A stretch of DNA of 64,000 nt from contig RPFO01000648.1 in NCBI GenBank assembly GCA_009746045.1, positions 124,001 to 188,000 on the forward strand. Reading direction: 5' to 3'. The position numbers and the translations under genes were made by a program. Below, piece after piece: positions 51,583 through 62,708 of this stretch; the stretch's first letter is position 1, and every line of letters starts with the position of its first letter. The notes beneath the pieces were generated by a model. It made no database searches, was not told where the DNA came from, and worked only from the letters and a program-made list of their open reading frames with translations. The DNA comes from Mesostigma viride (taxonomy: Eukaryota; Streptophyta; Mesostigmatophyceae; Mesostigmatales; Mesostigmataceae).

Positions 51583-53852
51583 TTACATTTCTTGTTTTGG
51601 GTCCATTGGAGTTCCTTCCCACCAAGAGAAACATTTATTTTACATTTTTGTGTGCTAGGCTTTATACTACGGACAGCCTATACCACACCTTCAAACTCAG
51701 TGCACATCATTATCAAGTTGGTTATTGTAGCACCATGCTGGGGGCCCAGCATACTCGAATACAAGGTGTTGGCCCTCTTATAGCAGCGTGGGTGGGTGGG
51801 TGGGTGGGTGGGTGGGTGGGTGGGTGGGTGGGTGGGTGGGTGGGTGGGTGGGTGGGTGGGTGGGTGGGTGGGTGGGTGGGTGGGTGGGTGGGTGGGTGGG
51901 TGGGTGGGTGGGTGGGTGGGTGGGTGGGTGGGTGGGTGGGAGCTGAAAAGAGGCCTCCCCACGTCCCCTACACCACTCTAAGTACTGACTATCATTCACT
52001 TTGCGCCACGCAGCCTGCCGGCTGGTGCAGGTACAAGGTGTAGTGACTGCCCATCACAGTTGCGCTACGCCTGGCGGTTGGCGCAGGTACAAGGTCTAGG
52101 GACGTATGTTACAAGCTTCCTAGGCCTACACTTCGGAACCACACTCAGCCTCGGTACAAAAAGGGCCGGCCGGTGCAGTACCCTCATGACAAGCGCTTGT
52201 TTTACGCTACCTACGGCAGGTCGGTCCCCTTTGAGCCCGTCCACGCGTCATATATAAAATGAGCGAAGCTCAACAATACATTTCTTGTTTTTGGTCAACT
52301 GGAGTTCCTTCCCGCCAAGAGAAACATTTATTTTACATTTTTGTGTGCTAGGCTTTATATGGACAGCCTATACCACACCTTCAAAATCAGTGCACATCAT
52401 TATCAAGTTGGTTATTGTAGCACCATGCTGGAGGCCCAGCATACTCGAACACAAGGTGTTGCCCCCACACCTCCTACCTGGTCACCAAGGTTGTCGCCAG
52501 CCTTGGTGCCGAGTTTCTTTCCGCCCATGGCCCCCCTCCTGCACGCTGCCGCGGCTGTACTGCCGCCCCCGTGTGGCCGCTACGGTTTCCCGGCGGACGC
52601 AGGGCGGCACCCATGTCGTTCCCCCCGTTAGGGGGGCGGTTTCCAGCGGCTGCTCATTAGGCCTGACGCCGCCGGACCGTCTCTCACAAGCCCAGGACCC
52701 ATAACCAGCCCCACCCCCAAGGCTGGGATTTCCCGGCATTGAAGCCATTGTGGCGATAGGCCCTCTACCCTACCAAGGCGTTGGCTTGGAAACTGCTTTG
52801 CCAAAGCCCCGACCAGGGCTTGTGCTTTGGTAGGAAAATTTTATGGCATAGATATGCCCGCCTTGCTGAACCGAACTCTTTATTGCCTTTCCTATTATGC
52901 ATCATACAGGATAAAAACAAAGGCGATAAAACAGCCAGAATTTCAGCCCCGCCAGGCGACCATTCTTTGCTGAAAAACTGGGCAGTGATGAAGAGCGCGC
53001 TCCTCCCACCAACATTTGCTCCAGCCCCGCATCCTCCCCGAAACTCCCGTCTGGCCACAGGCCGAAAGATCAGGTCCGCTGTCAGGCTCTTGGCAGTTAT
53101 GGGCTCCCCTGGCACCCCGCGCTAGACATCTCCACGTTAAAGGCAGATTCGCCTCCACCTGTGATTCTTTCCACCGTAGCCGCTGGCCTTGGCCTGTATG
53201 GCTCCTTCCCTGCATTGTCCGACTTAAAACGCAGCTCCCCCAGTGTCAGGAAGCTGCTTGCCGCACCCAGGGGTAGAGGGGACTCGTCAGTGGGTCCGGC
53301 GCCGGAAATCACACCCTTTTACTCAAATCGTAGAACCCCACCACCAACAACCATTACGGTGGCCTGTAATGGTTGGTGGCGAACATAAAGAAATTTATTC
53401 TAGGCCTCTCCACGCCCGGAGAGGCCGATAGCATCGTCTTACATCAGCGCAGCCGCCATAGCGGCCAGCCGACCTTGCCAGCAAATGCTGGGATAAAGTT
53501 GCGAAGCTGAAAAGAGGCCTCCCTACGTCCCCTACACCACTCTAACACCACATCTCTCACTGACTATCATTCACATTGCGCCACGCAGGCCTGCCGGCTG
53601 GCGCAGGTTCAAGGTGTAGTGACTGCCCATCACAGTTGCGCCACGCCTGGCGGCTGGCGCAGGTACAAGGTCTATTGACGTACGTTACAAGCTACCTAGG
53701 CCTGCACTCCGGAACCACACTCAGCCTTGGTACAAAAAGGGCCGGCCGGTGCAGTACCCTCGTGACAAGCGCTAGTTTTACGCTACCTACGGCAGGTCGG
53801 TGCCCTTTGAGCCCGTCCACGCGTCATATATAAAATGAGCGAAGCTCAACAA
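51583..53852 (+). mobile_element. Family E split-direct-repeat element, complete copy
   Basis: Part A (51586-51780, 'acatttcttgtttt...gtgttggcc'), a (TGGG)n tract, part B (51941-52277, ends 'gagcgaagctcaacaat'), part A again (52279-52480), internal sequence (52480-53504), part B again (53505-53852). The A-B-A-internal-B order is the mirror of the A-internal-B-A-B layout of split-direct-repeat YR elements. It interrupts the ankyrin module between 'aatctaagca' and 'tatactagcgcc', which are adjacent in module 2 (about 50475-50490). No protein is encoded. Confidence 0.65.
51788..51940. repeat. (TGGG)n microsatellite, about 38 units
   Basis: Pure TGGG repeats between parts A and B of family E; the inverse of the tract at 25199-25361. 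It is absent from the second A/B pair of the same element, where internal sequence lies instead. Confidence 0.95.
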
Positions 53853-53988
53853 TTATAAGTATACTAGCGCCAAGTCGGGAAAGCCCCACGCAAAATCCCA
53901 TGTTTGCCAGGTGCCACATAAGTCTACTACAATAGCTGCCATGAACGGTCTTCTGCAGAAAGAACTTAATTGGCCCGTGTATATGGCG

Positions 53989-55362
53989 CGTTGACAACCC
54001 GTTCATCTGTTTTATGTATACTGGTGAAGTATATCAACAAGGTGTTGGCATCCCCATCATGGGCACCAACTGTGCAGCAGGGCTCCTCGCAAACCTGTAT
54101 CTATGCACTTATGAGCTTGCATTCATGGAGAACCTCATTGCCCCGAACGACGAACCTGTACTCATCAAGCGTTTTCTTGACACATGTCGCTACATGTTGA
54201 TGATGTCATCGCTTTCGACAACCCTGATTTTGAAGCCCATTTGATTAAATAGAAACTGGTCTCCCTGGCATCTACCTAAAGGCATTTTTCTGAGACAATT
54301 AAAAGCTCACCGGTAGGCCTCTGAGGTTACTCGTTGCCATTGTTAGATCTTATAACATTACACATAATAAGTAGGGCTGGCGCACTGATCCTAAATACCA
54401 GCAAATTCCGCTTATTGGCTCCCCGGTATGTATTCATATAGTCTCCTTTCACATACCGCAAAATACGGTAAACATTGTTATCAGCCAGCTGCACCGTTTC
54501 TCGCGCCTTTGCTCTAATATCGTATTGACTTCATGCAGGCCCTTGTTGCATGATGCATCGTTTGGTCCTCAAAGACAATGACCGCGACACTATGCTCCGT
54601 CAAGTCCGCTGCTTTTTCCCGCTGGCTGCGCCACCCATGGATGCACATCAGTTCGGTGCTTTTCCTTTGAACAATTAAGCTCTATCAACAGGTCATGTCT
54701 CGCCTCGATCCTACAGTACCTATGCGCATCTGAACCACAGACTGTCTGGTGCCTGATCTGCTTTCAATGTCGATTTCCACATCAATGTGTGCGCCAGTTT
54801 TTTCCAGCCGCCGCCACATGGCGTCTTTTCCGGCAGTACTGTCCGTGCCGCAGGCTGTTGGCTCCTGCTGACCGTTGTACCGTGCTGCGATATCTTGTAT
54901 TTGTCTTTGCATGCTGCACATGTGCAGCTTTTCTTGGACATTTGGAAGCATGGCCTTAGGCTGACGTAATGACTGGCATGACCTATTGATGGTAGCTCCA
55001 TTGACTGGGTGATTCCTCGTGTTAAAAGGGGTACACATTTTCATTGCTCGGGCAATTCCTCGTGTTCAAATGGTGGGAGAGCGATAATGCAGGAGTGGTG
55101 CTTACAACTGGACACTCCCATGGCCGCTAGGAACAACTGCCCTGATCACGCGGCCTTGCGGTTGTTTTTGGCAATACTGTATAGGTCTCGATGAACGTTA
55201 GCCAGCCATAATTTTTGTCCACGGCTACAAAAATTTAGCTCCATTCCTTTCCATCATCCTGCATGAACGACTCGACAAACACGGAAAAGATAACAGCAGG
55301 CTCGACTGACCAATTGGTCCGGATTCTTCCAGACTTCTGACCTGCGATGCTTGTCTCTTTGA
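53989..55362 (+). mobile_element. Penelope-like element fragment inserted in the ankyrin locus
   Basis: Host sequence 'gtatatggcg|gaacagc' (continuous in module 2 near 50600) is split: TATATGGCG precedes 53989 and TATATAGCG lies at 55363-55371, an imperfect duplication of about 9 bases. The insert contains a RT fragment (54000-54290) and degenerate frames such as LHRFSRACSNI (about 54490-54525), resembling the block downstream of Penelope RT. No GIY-YIG endonuclease was seen. TAGGGCTGGCGCAC at 54373 looks like one hAT terminus, without a partner. Confidence 0.55.
54000..54290 (+). pseudogene. Penelope-like reverse transcriptase fragment
   Basis: The frame gives FMYTGEVYQQGVGIPIMGTN then CAAGLLANLYLCTYELAF, matching the 'Q--GipMGt--aP--AnLyly-yE' block of Penelope-like RTs, with an extra Ile. 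A frame change near 54195 is needed to read RY-VDDVIAFDNPDFEAHLI, the Y-x-D-D catalytic box. A broken copy. Confidence 0.65.
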
Positions 55363-55706
55363 TATATAGCGGAACAGCGAATTCGAAATGGCCTGCCATA
55401 TGTGCTGCATAGCCACCTGCACAACTATACGTCACCCCCCGCCCCAGGTGCGCATGCATGCCTTGCTATTTAAGGTGGCCCTTATCTCATTTAACTGCAA
55501 GTTGCAGATAAAATATGGCAGCGTATAATTGCTACTGTCCCGTTTCAGCCCAAAGGGAATGCTAAGCTGCATATCGAGTGGGCATCCGCACGTCACTGCC
55601 AGGCCATCCATGCAAATGGAGTGGGACGGCTTTGCATGACAAGCAGAAAGCACCCGATTGCTTCTTGAATGCAGCTTCCTACACGTAGCCAAGGCCAGGC
55701 ACTTAC

Positions 55707-55808
55707 ATTTTCCTTGATGTCCAGGCTCATCCGCTTGTCCTCCACAAGGAACTTGACCACCTCCAGGTGGCCACTCCAAGCAGCCCAGTGGAGCGCATTG
55801 CTCCCGTC
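55707..55808 (-). CDS. Ankyrin exon d (34 codons)
   Basis: Encodes DGSNALHWAAWSGHLEVVKF then LVEDKRMSLDIKEN. Donor GTAAGT at 55701-55706, acceptor AG at 55809-55810 preceded by TTGAAAC. It lies in module 3 between the Penelope-like and YR insertions. Confidence 0.8.
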
Positions 55809-55921
55809 CTGTTTCAATCACACAATTAAGGGCCGGAAGGCACGCCACCGAAACGGCAACTGTCAGAATGCCATTGAGCACTAGGCAAAAGCTTGGGAGC
55901 GTTAACACAAATAATAGTATT

Positions 55922-57844
55922 CAAACAATAAGTGGAAGCATACATGTGACACTAATTGACATGCCCGGAGGCACGCCGTTCAAGGCCCTTCATGAAGTAC
56001 GTTGCCCTAGAGGCAACCAAGACAAGGGTGGGTGGGTGGGGAGCAAAGAAAGAGGCCGACAAAACCAGCCAGAGCGGCTTTTAGTCGCAAAACCTCCCTT
56101 ATCCCTAGCTAACTGACGTCATTAAACCCTTATGTTTAGTGGATGCTAGTAAGACGCTAACCGTACAGACCGGGGGTAGAATATCCCGAATCTGCACGGC
56201 TAGTATTAAATAATGCGTAGGTTGTTCTTTTCAGGGGCACTGCACCTCACGCCCCGTTCCGCCCGGGTATAATCAACCCAAGCGCGGAACGCACATTTTA
56301 TTTAATTCATTTTTCAACCATGCACTATATTGCATCTACTAATCACAAAAGCTCTAGCCAAACAGCTACGAGTAAACACTGCGACCTATAAGCCGCTCAT
56401 CCAGCGGCCTCTTGTTCCCGCATTCACGTATAGAAGAAACTCCGTTCAAAGAACCCCGATTCATGTCCCACGTAGCTCCCACAAAAACCAGCATCTTCAT
56501 TAAAACAATAAGTGGAAGCATACATGTGACACTAATTGACATGCCCGGAGGCACGCCGTTCAAGGCCCTTCATGAAGTACGTTGCCCAATCACCCCCGCC
56601 CTGGCTTTCCCTTGAAGCCGCACTCCACCTTGCTTGTTGTCACAAGTGACCGCCCTGCCGCAAAACGGGAGCCCCCCACATCGGGAGGCGTGTGCCCGGC
56701 GGCTGTGGATGCATGGCCAGGCCCAAAAAGGCCCAGCGCATTTGCACTGCGATTGCGCACGGCCAGCCTATCATGACCCCTCTCGGGGCCCCGAGTCGGT
56801 ACCGCTATGGCCGTCTCCCCATAGACCCGGGGTGCTTCGAGAAAAAACGTGGACCTAGCCCAGGCCCCGCCAGCCCGGATGCCCGAGGCCACAGCCCCAG
56901 GCACCTGGCTGAACGAGAGTCCGTTCAGCCAAGACCGCATTCCCCCCCGAGGTTTCTATGCGTGGGGAAAAAATTTCTAGCTTAGACGCTTTTCCCATCG
57001 CCGTCCCCAGCCCCAACCACCCCCCCCTCGGCGGAAGGCAATTGCAAAGTTTGCTGGCCAGCAGCAATTTCCGAAGAAAAAGCCGCAGGCCGCGGACCGA
57101 GACACGGGTCGCCAGTGCCAGCCATCCGGCTCCAACCCGGGGTGCAAGCATCCCCAGGTACGGAGCACCAGCTCGCGCACTGGGCCGACCAAGCGACAGT
57201 TGAGCACCTGTCACGGCATCCGGCCCACCAAAGACCCCAAGCTGGGGAAAAGGTGCGGACCGGAGGTAATCTTTTTCTTTTCTTTTAGTTAACCGGGCGA
57301 GGAACTACGCCTGGCCGGTTAACAACTGGAAGTCTCACCACTGGCCAAGTGGCCAGTGCAACCAGTGCTTTTGGGATTTTGCTCCGCAGCACCCATAGCT
57401 GCGGCTGCCGCCGCAACGACAACGAGCAAAGAAAGAGGCCGACAAAACCAGCCAGAGCGGCTTTTAGTCGCAAAACCTCCCTTATCCCTAGCTAACTGAC
57501 GTCATTAAACCCTTATGTTTAGTGGATGCTAGTAAGACGCTAACCGTACAGACCGGGGGTAGAATATCCCGAATCTGCACGGCTAGTATTAAATAATGCG
57601 TAGGTTGTTCTTTTCAGGGGCACTGCACCTCACGCCCCGTTCCGCCCGGGTATAATCAACCCAAGCGCGGAACGCACATTTTATTTAATTCATTTTTCAA
57701 CCATGCACTATATTGCATCTACTAATCACAAAAGCTCTAGCCAAACAGCTACGAGTAAACACTGCGACCTATAAGCCGCTCATCCAGCGGCCTCTTGTTC
57801 CCGCATTCACGTATAGAAGAAACTCCGTTCAAAGAACCCCGATT
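55922..57844. mobile_element. Non-autonomous split-direct-repeat YR element, very young
   Basis: Part A (55923-56006), part B (56041-56461), A again (56503-56587), internal (56588-57423), B again (57424-57844). The two B copies and the two A copies look identical by eye over about 421 and 84 bases. It splits the ankyrin intron between 'agtatt' and 'actcga', which are adjacent in module 1 ('tttattattactcgacc', about 49950-49966). No target duplication is evident, as expected for a recombinase using short homology. The internal part is GC-rich and encodes no recognisable protein. Confidence 0.8.
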
Positions 57845-57879
57845 ACTCGAATGCAGCTTCCCAATGAAGCCCACCTTCA

Positions 57880-57990
57880 AATGACGTTATCCTTGCATGG
57901 CATCCAGGCCCATCCCCTTTGCCCTCCACCAAGTATGTATCTGACCAGCTCCACACATGGCTGTAGTAAGCAGCGTTGAGGAGCGCTCCT
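57880..57990 (-). pseudogene. Decayed ankyrin exon, module 3
   Basis: GALLNAAYYSHV begins a recognisable ankyrin unit, but indels break the second half and the donor is GTCATT. It is the best preserved of the three decayed exons. Confidence 0.5.
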
Positions 57991-58399
57991 TTCTGCCAGC
58001 GCTTTTTCCCCAAAGGAAAATCCTGCCATGCAGTCACTGGCAGCGCAACGTGAGCAGCATTCACAGGCCGATTAACGCCAAGGCAGCAAAAGAACAACCG
58101 AATGCCATATAGCAAGCACATGCGAGAATATTCCTAAAAGAAGGGTTTGATCCTAGCTCCAATAAAAAAATCATACGCTTAAAGCAGCCTTGCTCCATAC
58201 TTTTCGCCTCTCCGAAAATCTCGCTGCTAGTCACCAAATCAAAGCAGCCGAGAGGGACCCTGGGTGTGCCTGGTTACATGTAGCGCGGAGCCAGGTGGGG
58301 CGCCAGGTTTTGTGGCTATACTGGCAAGTCCAAGTACTATAGCACTGTGTCGGGAAAGCACACACGCAAATTTCCATGTTTGCCATGCCATATAACCAC

Positions 58400-59615
58400 T
58401 TAAGATCGCTAAGCTCCCAAAAAGACCACCATTTGATTGAACACAGTAAGTGGAGCCCTGCCACGAATGCAGCTGTTAACAGTGGCCTTAAGGTTTCTCA
58501 ATCCGCACGCGGAAGCAAGAAGCCTACAGGGTGGGAGGTAGGGAAAAGCTATGTCCATTGCGCATCATTGCCAGCCTTGCTTGCTTAATAAGGCATGGTC
58601 CGCCGACACACAAGCTGACATCATCCTAAAGTAAGTTACACCGGCATGCGTCACACGCCGGACTGAGCAGACTGTGCTGATAACGCCACTACAAATAACG
58701 TGGCCACGCACCCCCAGGCTAGTGCGTTAACCGTACAGGTAGTCGTACAAGGTTCTCAAGTCTGACAAACATAAAACTCGGCCATCGTCCTCTTGGGCAG
58801 GTCCGAGTCCACTATACAATAATTAATCACGACTTTCTAAAAATACAAAATCAGTCAAAGATTCGTTAAGCAACCAGCTCACCCTACAGGTCCTCAGCTA
58901 ATCTCACCCGGTGCAACCAAATACGAATCTTTGCAAGCAAGTTGTATAAAACCTACAATTAACTTTCTCGGACCACTAATTGATAGCCACCGACCCTTAT
59001 AAACCAACGAGTCACCCGAGGAAAATTCAGGCGAGCATGAAACCCTTTGCACAAATCGACTTCGTCAGCCCATGTCGCAGACAGCCTTCCACATGCAGGC
59101 CAAGGCATAGCGGCCCTATCTTTCCCGCATGCGTTAATTAAACTATTTTCAGAGAAAACCGATTAAGATCACTAAGCTCCCAAGAAACCCAGCATTTGAT
59201 TGAAGTGAAGCCCAGTGCCACAAATGCAGCAGTTAACAGTGGCCTTAAGGTTTCTCAATCCGCACGCGGAAGCAAGAAGCCTCCACCCCATTCCCCCCCC
59301 CTGGCGCCAACCCCATTGCGCCGATTAATCTCATGACCACCGTGTGCGAAAGAGTGTGCCGCAACATCTTCAATGGTGACTCAGCCCGCGCTAGGCTATA
59401 TTAACCCCCGCAGGGGCCTGCTGGTTACAATGCCACACAAGTCGGTGACCACCACAAAAGCAAGCCCCCAAAAGGAGCCAGCATTTCGCAATGCCGGCAT
59501 TATCCAAAAAGGAAAGAGGTTTTACGTCACAATGATAGACTGAGCTGCGCAGCACCTGTGTTGAGACGAAAAAAGGAACGACAAAGGTCTGGCGTTGCCT
59601 CGCCTCCGTAAGACG
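58400..59615. mobile_element. Non-autonomous YR element, left half (A-B-A-internal, truncated)
   Basis: A part (58400-58550), B part (58560-59164, ends TTTTCAGAGAAAACCGATT), A part again (59165-59290), then internal sequence 'ccctggcgccaaccccattg' to about 59615, where it stops. The right B copy is missing. The A+B block matches 35430-36165. Confidence 0.65.
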
Positions 59616-60123
59616 TGTCAAAAGTTGTACCAGTTCTGTGCCACAGGCTCGCATGTTTATTTGCTATGGCTGAAATGTTTTAATTCGTTCGATAGATTTC
59701 TGGCCTAGCCATATATGGCCGTGGACATAGTGTGATTGTTTTACGGAATATTTTCACTAGAAATGTGTGAGTTACGCCGAGCCCTAGTGGTACGGTGCGG
59801 AATTTGTAATTTACGCCTTGACTGTGAATTTGTACCAAGTCCGGCGCTTGTGTGTGGCGCCGCGCCGCGCCAAATTTGGTCCGGAGCCAAATTTACCAAA
59901 GTTGAGCCTTGCAGCTTGTGAGCCGCGCCTTAGGAACGAAGTCTAATATAAGTGACGAGTACTTTGGCGCCGGTGCTGCTCCCTTGACATAGGCTAGCCA
60001 TGTGCATGACCCATGTGCATGTGAAAATGCATCCGATGCCTAGTGATGCGCCGCCACCTATCGGACGGCTAATATTACATGTGTGTCGTGACCTGCTGTA
60101 GAGCAGTGTAGCATTTAGTCCTT
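59616..60123. other. No gene recognised
   Basis: About 500 bases between two YR elements. Small frames have no motif; composition is mixed with a short GC-rich 'gccgcgccgcgcc' word. Confidence 0.4.
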
Positions 60124-62268
60124 TATGACACTTGAGCTCCCAAGAAAACCAGCATTTGATTGAAAACAATGAGTAGAGCCCCTGCCAAATTAAGGCAGGT
60201 TTAAGTAGTCATCTCGTCTCCCTCGCATGCAGGAGCAAGAGCCTCCCAAGGGTGGGATGGGTGGGAAGAAACAATTACGGGTCACAACCCGCCGACCATG
60301 CCTATCAAGCCTACCGTCAAAATGGAAAACGGCAAAACCAGAAATATCCTAACGCTGACAATTTAACAATTCAGCCAGCCAGCTCATCTGTCACACGTCT
60401 GAGCTGTCAGGCCATGTGTACTCTTCGAATGCAACCCTGAACACACTACCCAACCAAGCAGCACACCAATCAATTGGTGAGTGCTGGTTACTTCAGATTT
60501 TATTACAGCTTTTTTACGCAACTTCCGTCAGCATTCCACACATGGCCGGCCGTTCAAACAAACGGCGCCTGACTTACAAAAGGCAAAGCTAGTTGCCAGT
60601 AGGATTCCCCGGTAAACAACAAGTCGTCCCCATTCGTCTAACAAGCCTCTCTGCATGTACAGCCACAAGGTTGTGGCGGCCCTTTCTTTCCCGCATTCTG
60701 TTTAATAAACTATTTTCAGAGAAATCCGATTATGACACTTGAGCTCCCAAGAAAACCAGCATTTGATTGAAAACAATGAGTAGAGCCCCTGCCAAAGGCA
60801 GGTTTAAGTAGTCATCTCGTCTCCCTCGCATGCAGGAGCAAGAGCCCCCCGATCCACCCCAGTCCCTGGCGCCATTGCCCTCCTCCCCCGCACTGTCGCC
60901 GTTCAGGAAACAAAACTTGATAGGATCACTGTTGCCCCAATAACAGTGAACAAAGAAAAGAAGAAGAATCCCCCCCCCTCTTCCAGGCAGCCTCGAGGGT
61001 AGCCGCTTCCATAAAAGACCACAAAGTGGGGCGTGTCGCAACATCTCCTTCATGGCGACTCAGCCCGCACAAGGCTATAATAACCCCCTAAGGGGCCCGA
61101 CGATAAAAGGTTAGCGAATCCGCGGAGCCGCCTCAGCAAAATATTATTCCAGATAAAAACCCAGAAAATTCGCATTCCGACGCCACCAGGGTTTGAACCG
61201 CTACCTGCCGGGTGCTGAGCAGGGAGAGACGACAAGGCCAGGCACTGCCACTGCCAGCCGAGACGCCTTTCCGATACTCGGTTCCTTTTGTGGGAATTTT
61301 GCAAATATATTTTCTTCCGGAACGCAAGAAATTAGCCGGCCGCGCGTCACCCTTATATCCCTCGCTGGCCCATAACAAAAAAGGGCCGCGCACCAAGCCG
61401 AAGGCAGCGCCATGCAGCGCCCTAGGCTGTGGGCCGCTGACTGACTACCAGCGCAGTCTCATGGAATCCAAATTAATCTATTGACCTTCGCACAGTTTCC
61501 GCATTAGCTGCGGACTTCTTAGTCGACATGATTGGCTCCGCTGCTGGAATTACCAGCAGCCGGGGCGGGGCGCCCAGCCCACTTTCTATGACCACCGAGA
61601 CGCTGCCCAGCAAGGTGCCAACCAGAACCACTTGGCACATTGGTAACGCGAAATTTCCGTTCCGTTCAAACCGCCCCTACCTGCCGTGAAGTCGCAAAGC
61701 CCGCGACTTCATAGCAGGCAAGGACGGGGTCTTTGCCTAATTTTCTTTAGCCCCGCCGCCATAGCAGCGAGGCCGCTCATACTGCTTCAGTGAGCACATT
61801 CAAAGAAACAATTACGGGTCACAACCCGCCGACCATGCTTATCAAGCCTACCGTCAAAATGGAAAACGGCAAAACCAGAAATATCCTAACGCTGACAATT
61901 TAATAATTCAGCCAGCCAGCTCATCTGTCACACGTCTGAGCTGTCAGGCCATGTGTACTCTTCGAATGCAACCCTGAACACACTACCCAACCAAGCAGCA
62001 CACCAATCAATTGGTGAGTGCTGGTTACATCAGATTTTATTACAGCTTTTTTACGCAACTTCCGTCAGCATTCCACACATGGCCGGCCGTTCAAACAAAC
62101 GGCGCCTGACTTACAAAAGGCAAAGCTAGTTGCCAGTAGGATTCCCCGGTAAACAACAAGTCGTCCCCATTCGTCTAACAAGCCTCTCTGCATGTACAGC
62201 CACAAGGTTGTGGCGGCCTTTTCTTTCCCGCATTCTGTTTAATAAACTATTTTCAGAGAAATCCGATT
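60124..62268. mobile_element. Non-autonomous split-direct-repeat YR element
   Basis: Part A (60124-60243, 'tatgacacttgagctcccaa'), part B (60267-60731, ends TTTTCAGAGAAATCCGATT), A again (60731-60845), internal (60846-61802), B again (61803-62268). The two B copies differ at about four positions in 466. Internal sequence contains a Gly/Pro-rich stretch and a 'gcgactcagcccgc' word shared with the other YR internal regions (46510, 59380). No RT or recombinase frame. Confidence 0.75.
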
Positions 62269-62372
62269 GTTTTTGCTCCTTTGTGTTACCAAGCCAAGTG
62301 ACCTAAATGGCTGTCCCCTAGCCATGGTGGACGCCTATAATATTGATGTCTAATTAACGAATGGAATGTTAA

Positions 62373-62704
62373 ACATTAATTCCTAACGTGAGAGACATTA
62401 ATCAAGCACTAGGCTCAGGGAAAGATCAGGTTTCCTCCAATACCTGGTTATTTTGACATGGTATCGAGTTACAAAGTTGAATTCCGTTTTTGACCTTGGT
62501 GGGGTCAAGGAAGGCGGTTTTGGAAGCAAAAAAGGACCTAGAGGTGGTTACCAAACCTTTGGGCAAGTTTTGCCATCCTGAGAGCTAGGTTTTGGGCTCC
62601 AGATATCAAGTTTTGGACTGTGTAAATAACCAGGTATTGGAGGAAACCTGATCTTTCCCTGAGCCTAGCGCTTGATGAATGTCTCTCACGTTAGGAATTA
62701 ATGT
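62373..62704. mobile_element. 332-bp TTAA-flanked MITE with ~80-bp inverted termini
   Basis: It starts ACATTAATTCCTAACGTG and ends with the inverse; about 80 bases of each arm pair with two mismatches. TTAA flanks it at 62369-62372 and 62705-62708. The right TTAA is also the left flank of family A copy 4. No coding frame. Confidence 0.85.
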
Positions 62705-62708
62705 TTAA

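Larger units (their letters stand above)
49190..58390 (-). other. Ankyrin-repeat gene locus built of ~1.1-kb tandem modules with insertions
   Basis: Three modules (about 49190-50340, 50340-51460 and 51460-58390) share the same intron and exon sequence. Each has one good 102-base ankyrin exon (module 1 has two) and one decayed exon. Module 3 is expanded to nearly 7 kb by three insertions (51583-53852, 53989-55362, 55922-57844); between them the host sequence resumes where modules 1 and 2 predict. The exons have conserved acceptors (TTGAAACAG) and donors (GTAAGT) in phase 0, so splicing out of modules would keep the frame. No start exon, end exon or other domain was found. It may be a gene fragment or a pseudogene. 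Confidence 0.65.

Noticed and set aside
54373..54386. TAGGGCTGGCGCAC as a fourth hAT MITE
   Set aside because: Only one terminus is visible; no inverse end or 8-bp duplication found.
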